Of a stretch of 64,000 nt of DNA, positions 1 through 7,238 are shown one piece after another. The notes under the pieces were generated by a model that ran no database searches, was not told the DNA's origin, and saw nothing but the letters and a program-made list of their open reading frames with translations. The DNA is from Paractinoplanes deccanensis (GTDB lineage: Bacteria > Actinomycetota > Actinomycetes > Mycobacteriales > Micromonosporaceae), in NCBI RefSeq assembly GCF_016862115.1, contig NZ_BOMI01000121.1, positions 39,851 through 103,850 of the forward strand, read 5' to 3'. The position numbers were made by a program, and so were the translations under genes. Every line of letters begins with the position of its first letter. Positions within the stretch are counted from its first letter, which is position 1.

Positions 1-36
1 CGAATCGGCACGTGGTTCGCGATGCGCGGCTCAGGG

Positions 37-156
37 GCGCGGTTCAAGGAGGCAGAGTGCGGTTCAGGGAAGCGGGGCGCGGTTCAAGGAGGCAGAGCGC
101 GGTTCAGGGAAGCGGGGCGCGGTTCAAGGGAAGCCGGACGCGGCTCACGGAAGCCG
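37..156. repeat. 20-bp tandem repeat array (about six units)
   Basis: Six consecutive 20-base units share the core GCGGTTCA followed by a G/A-rich half. Units 1 and 3 are identical, and units 2 and 4 differ at one base, giving a higher-order 40-base period. The last two units are degraded. The array lies just beyond the stop of the PPOX gene and contains no credible gene. Its role is unknown; replication slippage is the likely origin. Confidence 0.75.
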
Positions 157-173
157 GGACCGGTCCGGGGCGG

Positions 174-605
174 TCAGTTCGCGTAGACGCGGGACGGGGT
201 GATCAGGACCGCCGTTCGGCGCTGTTCGCGCATGACGTGGTCGTATTCGTCCCAGTTGTCGTGGGTGCCGCCCGCGTTCGTGAAGATCTCGCGGAGCAGC
301 AGGCGCAGGGCCTCGCCGTCGATGTCCGGCCGCGGGTCGTCCGGGCCGGCCAGCTCGGCGCGGCCCTCCACGGCCGCCCACTGCCAGCCGCTGCGGAAGG
401 TCACGGTCACCTGCGGGCGGGCCCGGAGGTTGGCGAGCTTCACCTTGCCGTACGTCACGAAGGCCAGCATCGGCTCGCCGCGGCGGACGATGGCCGTGTT
501 GACCAGCGAGCTCTGGATGGTCTGGTCGGCGCGCAACGTCGACACGACGGCCAGCCCGGTCTCCTGGCGGCTGAGTTCCCAGGCCTGCTCCAGCGTCATC
601 CCCAT
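174..605 (-). CDS. PPOX-class (F420-type) flavin-fold oxidoreductase
   Basis: This 143-residue protein has the split-barrel fold pattern of the pyridoxamine-5'-phosphate-oxidase-like, probably F420-dependent, family. An N-terminal helix (TLEQAWELSRQ) is followed by the strand GLAVVSTLRADQTIQSS, then VTYGKVKLANLRARPQVTV, where the KVKLANLR stretch matches the cofactor-phosphate-binding region of such proteins. The C-terminal strand is AVLITPSRVYAN. Members reduce small molecules using F420 or bind FMN; the substrate cannot be told from sequence. The ATG at 605 was chosen because the family starts just before this helix; a second in-frame ATG lies at 599. The longer upstream extension is low complexity and unlikely to be translated. 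Confidence 0.85.
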   Translation of the reverse strand: MGMTLEQAWELSRQETGLAVVSTLRADQTIQSSLVNTAIVRRGEPMLAFVTYGKVKLANLRARPQVTVTFRSGWQWAAVEGRAELAGPDDPRPDIDGEALRLLLREIFTNAGGTHDNWDEYDHVMREQRRTAVLITPSRVYAN

Positions 606-661
606 GAGCCGAACGCTACCCGCGATCGGCCGGCGCGGGGCCGGGGGACGCGGGCCGATCT

Positions 662-838
662 TTACCAGGCGCCGGCCAGCGACGCCACGCCGCCGACGGC
701 GGTGGCGGCCGTGCATGCGGTCAGCAGGGCAGTGCACAGCTGGTTGGCGCGCCGGTGGGCCGCGGCGCCGGGCTGGTCCAGGTAGGCGGCCAGCACGCCC
801 CACGAGACGGCCAGGCCGCCGAGCACGAAGCCGAACAT
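662..838 (-). CDS. Small two-helix membrane protein
   Basis: This predicted 58-residue protein has two hydrophobic segments: FGFVLGGLAVSWGVLAAYL near the N-terminus and LCTALLTACTAATAVGGVASLAG near the C-terminus. They are joined by a short basic loop (HRRANQ). It would be an integral membrane hairpin of unknown function. Codon third positions are GC-rich, which supports coding. The ATG at 838 places the first helix at the N-terminus; an alternative start at 877 adds 13 polar residues. It lies 56 bases upstream of the PPOX gene on the same strand and could be co-transcribed with it. No family was recognised. Confidence 0.5.
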   Translation of the reverse strand: MFGFVLGGLAVSWGVLAAYLDQPGAAAHRRANQLCTALLTACTAATAVGGVASLAGAW

Positions 839-907
839 CGGCACAGCCTGCCGGTCGCGGCCGCACCGGGCCGCCAACGCGCGATGACATGCTGGTGAAC
901 AGCGCGA

Positions 908-2233
908 TTACTCGCGGTTCAGGCCGTGCAGGGCGGCGACGTAGATCTCGGAGAACGTCGGGAACGGCTGGATCGTGTCGCGCAGGATGTCCAGCGGCAC
1001 CTTCGCGCGGATGGCCAGGGTCGCTTGCTGGAGCCAGTCGCCTGCCTCCGGGCCGAGGGCGTACGCGCCGGTCAGCACCTCGCCGTCGCTGAGCAGCGTG
1101 AGGAAGCCGTTCGAGTCCGCGTACTGCCGGGTGTAGGTGGCGGTCTTGGCGACGTCCTTCAGCTCCACCGTGGAGCTGATCGCGCCCGACGTCGCGCCCA
1201 CCGCGGCCGCCTGCGGGTCGGTGAAGCTCACGCGCGGCACGGCCGTGTAGTCGGCCTTGCGCGGGCGGCCGGCGATGTTGTCCGCCACCACCTCACCCTG
1301 GTATTTGCCGACGTGGGTGAGCATCCAGGCCCCGGTCGCGTCGCCGACGACCCACAGGTTCGGCGCGGCCCGCAGGTGGTCGTCCACCGGGATGCCCTTG
1401 CGGCCCGGCACGAGCGTGACGCCGACCGTCTCCAGCCCGATGCCGTCCACCCGCGGGGCCCGCCCGGTGGCCACCAGCAGCCGGTCGCCGCGTAGTTCCC
1501 GGCCGTCGTCCAGCACCAGGACGTAGTCGGCGCCGTCCCGCCGCGCCGCCACGGCCCGGCCACCGAGGGCCAGCTCGACGCCGTCGCGCCGCAGCACCTC
1601 GGTCAGGGCCGCGCCCAGCGGGGCCGGTTCGTGCGGCAGGACGCGGTCGCCGGGCGCGGTGAGAACGACTTCGCCGCCGAGACGGCGTACGGCCTGGGCC
1701 ATCTCGACCCCCACCGGGCCGGCGCCGAGGATGACCAGCCGGCGCGGCACCTCGGTCATGCCCGTCACCTCGCGGTTGGTCCAGACACCGTCGAGCTCGC
1801 GCAGCCCCGCGATCGGCGGGATGATCGGCGACGCTCCGTTGGCCAGGACGACGTGCTCGGCGGTGTGGCGTGCCCCGTCCACCTCCACCGCTCCCGGGCC
1901 CGCGAGCCGGCCCGTGCCGCGCAGCAGGGTGATGCCCGCCGAGGCCAGCCACCGCTCCTGACCCGCGTCCGAGTAGTCGGACACCATGAAGTCCCGCCAG
2001 GCCAGCGCCCGCTTCACGTCCACCTCGGCGGCCGACTCCGCGTCCCGCGCCGCCCGCACCGCCTCGCCGGGGCGCAGCAGGGTCTTCGACGGGATGCACG
2101 CGTAGTAGGAGCATTCCCCGCCGACCAGGTGCCGTTCGACCAGCGCGACCCGCAGGCCGCGCTCGGCCAGGGCCCCGGCGCAGTGCTCGCCCGGCGAGCC
2201 GCCCCCGATCACGATGACGTCGTAGTCGCTCAT
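908..2233 (-). CDS. FAD-dependent pyridine nucleotide-disulfide oxidoreductase
   Basis: This 441-residue class I flavoprotein disulfide reductase belongs to the lipoamide dehydrogenase/mercuric reductase superfamily. The FAD dinucleotide fold is at residues 6-35 (IGGGSPGEHCAG). The redox-active CX4C pair is C41/C46 in GGECSYYACIPSK. A second Rossmann motif (ILGAGPVGVEMAQ) binds NAD(P)H, and the second FAD motif is LWVVGDATG. The C-terminal dimerisation domain ends in PFPTFSE, where true lipoamide dehydrogenases have a catalytic His in HPTxSE, so the usual His-Glu acid-base pair is incomplete. It is therefore probably not an E3 subunit but an actinobacterial reductase of unknown electron acceptor. 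It is transcribed divergently from the pyruvate oxidase-like gene. The start at 2233 places MSDYDVIVIGGG directly on the fold. Confidence 0.85.
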   Translation of the reverse strand: MSDYDVIVIGGGSPGEHCAGALAERGLRVALVERHLVGGECSYYACIPSKTLLRPGEAVRAARDAESAAEVDVKRALAWRDFMVSDYSDAGQERWLASAGITLLRGTGRLAGPGAVEVDGARHTAEHVVLANGASPIIPPIAGLRELDGVWTNREVTGMTEVPRRLVILGAGPVGVEMAQAVRRLGGEVVLTAPGDRVLPHEPAPLGAALTEVLRRDGVELALGGRAVAARRDGADYVLVLDDGRELRGDRLLVATGRAPRVDGIGLETVGVTLVPGRKGIPVDDHLRAAPNLWVVGDATGAWMLTHVGKYQGEVVADNIAGRPRKADYTAVPRVSFTDPQAAAVGATSGAISSTVELKDVAKTATYTRQYADSNGFLTLLSDGEVLTGAYALGPEAGDWLQQATLAIRAKVPLDILRDTIQPFPTFSEIYVAALHGLNRE

Positions 2234-2408
2234 GCCATGCCCTCCCGCAGACGAGTTCCTGACCTCACCCTGGCGGACGCGCCCGCACCCCCGTACCGGT
2301 GGAAGACCCTGGTGTCGCGCATCCCGGGGGTTTACCCGGGCGCGCGACCAGTGATCGGGGCGCGACGGTGGACGTGGTCCAGTGATCCGATCGGACAGGA
2401 GAGACACG

Positions 2409-4139
2409 ATGACCCTCGCCGACCACATCGTCGCGACGCTGAAGGCGTCGGGCGTCGAGCGGATCTACGGGTTGCCGGGCGACTCGCTCAACGGGCTGAC
2501 CGACGCGCTGCGCCGCGACGGCGGCGTCACCTGGCAGCACGTGCGCCACGAGGAGGCCGCCGCCTTCGCCGCGGCGGGCGAGGCCGCGGTGACCGGGCAG
2601 CTCGCCGTCTGCGCGGCCAGCTGCGGCCCGGGCAACCTCCACCTCATCAACGGCCTGTTCGACGCCCAGCGCAGCGGGGTGCCGGTGCTCGCCATCGCCG
2701 CGCACATCCCGCGCGAGGAGATCGGCACCGGCTACTTCCAGGAGACCCACCCGCAGGACCTGTTCCGCGAGTGCAGCGTCTACAGCGAGCTGGTCAGCGT
2801 GCCCGAGCAACTGCCCGGGATCCTGCGGATCGCCATGCGGGCCGCGATCGAGCGGCGCGGCGTCGCCGTCATCGTGGTGCCCGGCGAGGTGTTCCAGGCG
2901 GAGCTGCGCGCGGCGGTGACCCCGGTGCGGCCCACCCGCTCGGTCGTGGTGCCCGCCGACGGCGACCTAGCGACGGCGGCCGAGGTGCTCAACGGCGCCG
3001 AGCGGGTGACGATCCTGGCCGGCGCCGGCTGCGAGGGCGCGCACGACGAGCTCACCGCGATCGCCGGGCGGCTCCAGGCGCCGATCGTGCACGCGTTGCG
3101 GGGCAAGGAGTTCGTCGAGTACGACAACCCGTACGACGTCGGCATGACCGGCCTGCTCGGCTTCCCGTCCGGATACCGGGCGATGGAGCACTGCGACGCG
3201 CTACTGATGCTCGGCACCGATTTCCCGTACCGGCCGTTCTATCCGCCGCATGCCAAGGTGGTGCAGGTCGACGTGCGCGGTGAGCGGATCGGCCGCCGGG
3301 TGCCCGTCGACGTCCCGCTGACCGGCACGGTCAAGGACACCGTCGCCGCGCTGCTGCCGCGCCTGCGCGACGGCCGGGACGGCGCGCACCTCGACCGGAT
3401 GGTGAAGCACTACCGGCGCACCCGGCGGCGGTTCGACGCGCTCGCCCAGCAGGGCCGCCCCGGCCGCAAACTGCACCCGCAGGCGCTGGTCGCCGCCGTC
3501 GACCGGATCGCGGCCCGCGACGCCGTCTTCCTCGCCGACGTCGGCACCCCCACCCTCTGGTCGGCGCGCTACCTGACGATGAACGGGCAGCGCCGGCTGA
3601 TCGGCTCGTTCAACCACGGGACGATGGCGAACGCGCTGCCGCAGGCCGTCGGCGTGCAGGCGGCGCAGCCCGGGCGGCAGGTCGTCACCTTCTCGGGCGA
3701 CGGCGGGCTCGCCATGCTGCTCGGCGAGCTGCTGACCCTGCGCCAGCAGCGGCTGCCGGTCAAGGTGGTGGTGCTCAACAACGAGTCGCTCGCCTTCGTC
3801 GAGCTGGAGATGAAGGCCGACGGCATCGTCAACTACGGCACCGATCTGGAGAACCCGGACTTCGCCGAGGTGGCGAGGTCGGTCGGGCTGTTCGGCGTAC
3901 GGGTGGAGACCGCCGGCGAGCTCGACGGCGCGCTGGAGAAGGCGTTCGCCCACGACGGGCCCGCCGTGATCGACGTCGCCGTGGTCCGGCACGAGCTGGC
4001 CGTGCCGCCGAAGGTCAGCGCCGCGCAGGCGTCGGGTTTCGCGCTCTGGGCGACCCGCTCGATCCTCGGCGGGGCCGGCGACGACGTGCTCGAGGTCGCC
4101 GGCAGCAACCTGCGCCAGGTCGCCACCGAGTTCGAGTAG
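2409..4139 (+). CDS. poxB: Thiamine-diphosphate pyruvate oxidase / pyruvate:quinone dehydrogenase
   Basis: This 576-residue enzyme resembles PoxB-type enzymes, which decarboxylate pyruvate to acetate and pass electrons through FAD to the quinone pool. The N-terminal PYR domain carries GLPGDSLNGL and the catalytic glutamate in VRHEEAAAFAAAGEA (around E48). The middle domain contains an ILAGAGCEGA-type nucleotide fold. The C-terminal PP domain has the thiamine-diphosphate motif TFSGDGGLAMLLGEL ending in VVVLNNES. The length fits the family. The ATG at 2409 has a GGAGAG Shine-Dalgarno sequence 7-10 bases upstream. Acetolactate synthase is a less likely alternative, because sequence around the family-specific FQETHPQDLFRECS fits pyruvate oxidases. 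Confidence 0.88.
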   Translation: MTLADHIVATLKASGVERIYGLPGDSLNGLTDALRRDGGVTWQHVRHEEAAAFAAAGEAAVTGQLAVCAASCGPGNLHLINGLFDAQRSGVPVLAIAAHIPREEIGTGYFQETHPQDLFRECSVYSELVSVPEQLPGILRIAMRAAIERRGVAVIVVPGEVFQAELRAAVTPVRPTRSVVVPADGDLATAAEVLNGAERVTILAGAGCEGAHDELTAIAGRLQAPIVHALRGKEFVEYDNPYDVGMTGLLGFPSGYRAMEHCDALLMLGTDFPYRPFYPPHAKVVQVDVRGERIGRRVPVDVPLTGTVKDTVAALLPRLRDGRDGAHLDRMVKHYRRTRRRFDALAQQGRPGRKLHPQALVAAVDRIAARDAVFLADVGTPTLWSARYLTMNGQRRLIGSFNHGTMANALPQAVGVQAAQPGRQVVTFSGDGGLAMLLGELLTLRQQRLPVKVVVLNNESLAFVELEMKADGIVNYGTDLENPDFAEVARSVGLFGVRVETAGELDGALEKAFAHDGPAVIDVAVVRHELAVPPKVSAAQASGFALWATRSILGGAGDDVLEVAGSNLRQVATEFE

Positions 4140-4142
4140 GCG

Positions 4143-4838
4143 CTACCAGATCCGCTCGGCCGCGCGGAGCAGGATCTCGTTGACCGCCACCCGGCGCTCG
4201 CGGGTGACGACGTACGCGATCGCGTCCGCGACGTCGTCGTCCCGCACCGGCTCGAACCCGGGCGCGACCACGGCGACCCGGACGCGCTCCTCCACCAGCT
4301 CCCGCCGCAGCGCCTCGGTGAAGCCGGTGAGCCCGGACGTGGTGAGCGTGTAGACGCTGCTGCCCGGCCGGGCGGCCCGGCCGGCCGCCGAGCCGACGTT
4401 GACGATGTCGGCCACCTCGCGCGGCGAGGTGGCCGCCGCGTCGATGAGGTGCGGCACGGCGGCGTGCGTGACGTGCAGCAGCGCCGAGACGTTGAGCGCG
4501 ACCATCCGGTCCCACTCCTCGACGGTGGTGTGCAGCGCCGTGCCCAGCAGCATCACGCCGGCGTTGTTGACCAGGATGTCCACCCGCCCGAAGCGGTCGA
4601 GCGTGGCCTCCACCGCCCGCTCGGCCTGCGCCGGATCGGTGAGGTCGGCCTCCACCGCGGCCGCGTGCCCGCCGAGCGCCGCCACGTCGTCCACGACCCC
4701 GTCGAGCCGGTCGCGGTGGCGGGCGACCGCGGACACCGCCGCACCCTCCCGGGCGAGCCGCCGCGTGGTCGCGGCGCCGATGCCGCCGCCCGCGCCGGTG
4801 ACGAGCGCGACGGTCCCGCTCAGGAGCCTGTCTTCCAT
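4143..4838 (-). CDS. Short-chain dehydrogenase lacking the catalytic lysine
   Basis: This 231-residue classical SDR has the glycine motif VTGAGGGIGAAT at residues 12-24, the NNAG motif near residue 91, the catalytic serine in NVGSAAG (S150) and tyrosine Y163. The expected lysine of YxxxK is a threonine (Y163-T-L-T-T167, codon ACG instead of AAG). This could abolish or change reductase activity. The gene starts 6 bases after the alcohol dehydrogenase stop and is the last member of a VOC-ADH-SDR operon. Its 3' end faces the pyruvate oxidase gene with only 3 bases between stops. Confidence 0.85.
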   Translation of the reverse strand: MEDRLLSGTVALVTGAGGGIGAATTRRLAREGAAVSAVARHRDRLDGVVDDVAALGGHAAAVEADLTDPAQAERAVEATLDRFGRVDILVNNAGVMLLGTALHTTVEEWDRMVALNVSALLHVTHAAVPHLIDAAATSPREVADIVNVGSAAGRAARPGSSVYTLTTSGLTGFTEALRRELVEERVRVAVVAPGFEPVRDDDVADAIAYVVTRERRVAVNEILLRAAERIW

Positions 4839-4844
4839 GACCGG

Positions 4845-5858
4845 TCATCCCCTCATGTCGAGCACGGCGCGGAAGCGCACCTCGCCGGAGATCATTCGCT
4901 GGTACGCCTTGGCGGCTTCGCTGAGCGGGAACACCTCGTTGTACGAGCGGACCGCGTGCCGCAGCGCGAACCGCAGGTTCTCCTCGTTCTCGGCCGCCGT
5001 GCCGGTCAGGCTGCCGCGCACGCTGTGGCCGCCGAAGATGAGCTGCGCCGGGCGCACCTCCAGCGGCTCCGGGTCGGCGCCGACGACGATCAGCTCGCCA
5101 CGCCGGGCGAGCCCGGACACCAGCGCCGACATCGCCGCACCGGCCGCGGCCGTGGCGATGACGACCGACGCGCCGCCCAGCCGCTGCAGGGCCTCGCCGG
5201 GATCCTCGGCGGTGCCGTCGATGTACTCGTCGGCGCCCAGTTCGGCGGCGAGCTCCTTCTTCGCCGTCCCGCGGCCGATCGCGGCGACCCGGTGCCCGAG
5301 CGCCCGGGCGTACTGGATGCCGAGGTGGCCCAGGCCGCCGATGCCCTGCACCGCGACGAGCGATCCCGGCCGCGCCCGGCCGGAGAGCAGCCCGCTGTAC
5401 ATGGTGAGCCCGGCGCAGAGCAGCGGCGCGTCGTTCACCGTCTCGACGCCGGGCGGGATCCGCACCAGGCCGGTCGCCCGGGCGTACACCACCTCGGCGT
5501 AGCCGCCGTCGACGGTCGTGCCGATCAGCGGCTGGTCGGCGCAGTTGAGGAAGTCGCCCCATCGGCACGCCTCGCAGGTGGTGTCCGGCCCGCCGAGGAA
5601 CCCGATGCCGACCCGGTCGCCGGGCCGCCAGGACGCGCCGGCGCCCGGGCCGGCCGCCTCGATCACCCCGATGATCTCGTGGCCGGGCACGATCGGCGCC
5701 GGGCGCGGCCCCTCGACGGCGAGCGCGTCGGTGTGGCAGATCCCGCACGCCTCCACCGCGACGCGCACCTCGCCCGGCCCGGGGTCGCGGCGTTCCCGCT
5801 CGACCAGCTCGAAGCGGCGGTGGCCGGTGGTGACGACCGCGCGGTAGGAGTCGCTCAC
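4845..5858 (-). CDS. Zinc-dependent medium-chain alcohol dehydrogenase
   Basis: This 337-residue MDR-family protein carries catalytic zinc ligands in CGICHTD and GHE. A cysteine cluster (TCEACRWGDFLNC) corresponds to the structural zinc loop but has only three of the usual four cysteines. The NAD(P) fold is VQGIGGLGHLGIQYAR. It should oxidise alcohols or reduce aldehydes. The GTG start at 5858 overlaps the upstream VOC gene's stop by four bases (GTGA), implying translational coupling. A longer reading frame upstream is only a shadow. The operon context (VOC, ADH, SDR) suggests small-carbonyl metabolism or detoxification, which is an inference. Confidence 0.88.
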   Translation of the reverse strand: MSDSYRAVVTTGHRRFELVERERRDPGPGEVRVAVEACGICHTDALAVEGPRPAPIVPGHEIIGVIEAAGPGAGASWRPGDRVGIGFLGGPDTTCEACRWGDFLNCADQPLIGTTVDGGYAEVVYARATGLVRIPPGVETVNDAPLLCAGLTMYSGLLSGRARPGSLVAVQGIGGLGHLGIQYARALGHRVAAIGRGTAKKELAAELGADEYIDGTAEDPGEALQRLGGASVVIATAAAGAAMSALVSGLARRGELIVVGADPEPLEVRPAQLIFGGHSVRGSLTGTAAENEENLRFALRHAVRSYNEVFPLSEAAKAYQRMISGEVRFRAVLDMRG

Positions 5859-6475
5859 TGGGGAAGCTCCTGTCCGGCCTGCTCCTTGACCATGTAGTCG
5901 GCGTACCAGTCCGGCCAGTCCGGGTCCTCGGCGCCGGTGCGCGCCTCGTGCTCGCCGTGCGCCGCGGCGGCCCGGCGCAGCGCCGCGGCCAGGTCGGCGG
6001 TGGACGCGAACGCGGTGGTGGCCGGGTCCACGCGGCCGGGCAGCCGGGTGGTGACCTCCTGGAGCAGCCAGCCGTTGCCGTCCGGGTCGGCGAACGACAG
6101 GAACGAGCCGTAGCTCGCGTTGTCCGGCGCGGGGCCGGGCACCCGCTCGTCCGTTCCCGCATGGTGGAAGATGCCGCCGGCGTCGTGGAAGACGTCGCTC
6201 GGGTCGGCGCCCAGCCGCTTGAGCTCGTCGCGCGCCGCGGCGATGTCGCTGACGATCAGGTGCAGGCCCTGGGCGGTGCCCGGCTCCTGCGCCGTGACCG
6301 AGGTGCCGAAGATGACCGACGCGGGGGAGCCCGGCGGGGTCACCTGGACCACCCGGAAGGTCTCGCTGGTGGCGAGGTCGGCGTCCAGCCGCCAGCCCAG
6401 GCCGGTGTAGAACGCCTTGGCCCGGTCGACGTCCGACACCGGGATCACGACGACTTCCAGCTTCAGGTCCATCAC
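5855..6475 (-). CDS. VOC-superfamily (glyoxalase/bleomycin-resistance fold) protein
   Basis: This 206-residue protein has an N-terminal vicinal-oxygen-chelate fold: LEVVVIPVSDVDRAKAFYTGLGW opens module one and SFLSFADPDGNGWLLQEVTTRLPG closes module two. A C-terminal extension of about 70 residues (AAALRRAAAAHGEHEAR... DWPDWYADYMVKEQ) is seen in several actinobacterial VOC proteins. VOC enzymes bind a divalent metal and act as dioxygenases, isomerases or thiol transferases; the reaction here is not identifiable. It is the first gene of the operon that continues into the alcohol dehydrogenase through a GTGA overlap. Two adjacent ATGs (6475, 6472) could start it. Confidence 0.85.
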   Translation of the reverse strand: MMDLKLEVVVIPVSDVDRAKAFYTGLGWRLDADLATSETFRVVQVTPPGSPASVIFGTSVTAQEPGTAQGLHLIVSDIAAARDELKRLGADPSDVFHDAGGIFHHAGTDERVPGPAPDNASYGSFLSFADPDGNGWLLQEVTTRLPGRVDPATTAFASTADLAAALRRAAAAHGEHEARTGAEDPDWPDWYADYMVKEQAGQELPQ

Positions 6476-6629
6476 TCACTCCTCTGCTTTCGTGATGGAC
6501 CGAGCCTCCCGCCGCCCGGCCGCGGACACACCGGTGAGACTCCCTGGGCGTCGGGGGCCAGGGAGTGCCACGGGTCCCACCGGCACCGCCGAGGGCCGAA
6601 GGTGGATACGGAACCGAGGGGGGAGCGAC

Positions 6630-7238
6630 ATGGAATTCCTGGTCACGATGACCACCAAGGTGCCGACCGGCACGACACCGGACGAGGTGGCCGACATGCG
6701 GGCCCGCGAGGCCCGCAACACCCGGGTGCTGGCGGAGAAGGGTCAGGTGCTGCGGCTGTGGCGGCCGCCGCTGGGCCCGGGGGAGTGGCGTTCGATCGGG
6801 TTGTTCGCGGCGACGGGGGCCGACGAGCTGGAGGCGGCGCTCGCCGGCATGCCGTTGCGGGTGTGGCGCAGCGACGAGGTGACGCCGCTGGGCGCCTTTC
6901 CCAACGACCCGGGGCCGGGCCGGGTGGCGTTCAAGCCGGAGGCCCGGGACTTCCTGGTCTCCTTCACGGTGTCCGTGCCGGAGGGGACGCTCCGAGAAGA
7001 CGCCGAGGAGCGTTTCGAGCAGGAGGCGGAGCAGACGCGGCAGCTCGCCGCCGAGGGCCGGCTGGTGCGGCTCTGGACCCTGCCCGGCGGCCGCGGCGTG
7101 GGGCTCTGGCAGGCGACCGGCGACGAGCAGATGCGCCACCTCCTGCGGTCGCTGCCGCTGGCCGACTGGCTGGCGACCGAGACGGTCCCGCTGACCCGGC
7201 ACCCGAGTGACCCGCCGAGCGTGGCGGCGGCGCGATGA
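6630..7238 (+). CDS. Tandem muconolactone-isomerase-like protein
   Basis: This 202-residue protein has two similar halves. Residues about 1-95 (EFLVTMTTKVPTGT... LPLAD-equivalent RVWRSDEVTPLG) and 108-195 (DFLVSFTVSVPEGT... LPLADWLATETVPL) each resemble the approximately 90-residue muconolactone delta-isomerase fold, a ferredoxin-like alpha/beta barrel unit. True MLI is a single-domain decamer in catechol degradation, but no other catechol genes are nearby. A non-catabolic role is therefore possible. The ATG at 6630 follows GGGGGAG. Its stop overlaps the MFS start (ATGA), so the two are coupled. Confidence 0.75.
   Translation: MEFLVTMTTKVPTGTTPDEVADMRAREARNTRVLAEKGQVLRLWRPPLGPGEWRSIGLFAATGADELEAALAGMPLRVWRSDEVTPLGAFPNDPGPGRVAFKPEARDFLVSFTVSVPEGTLREDAEERFEQEAEQTRQLAAEGRLVRLWTLPGGRGVGLWQATGDEQMRHLLRSLPLADWLATETVPLTRHPSDPPSVAAAR

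Noticed and set aside
12..785. Long plus-strand open frame at the window start
   Set aside because: It runs through the 20-base repeats and antisense to the PPOX gene; its composition (R/G-rich) is that of a GC-rich shadow frame.
908..2233. Dihydrolipoamide dehydrogenase (lpd)
   Set aside because: The active-site disulfide fits, but the essential C-terminal His is missing and no 2-oxoacid dehydrogenase genes adjoin it.
6630..7238. Catechol ortho-cleavage muconolactone isomerase
   Set aside because: No catechol dioxygenase, muconate cycloisomerase or beta-ketoadipate genes are nearby, and the protein has two fused domains.
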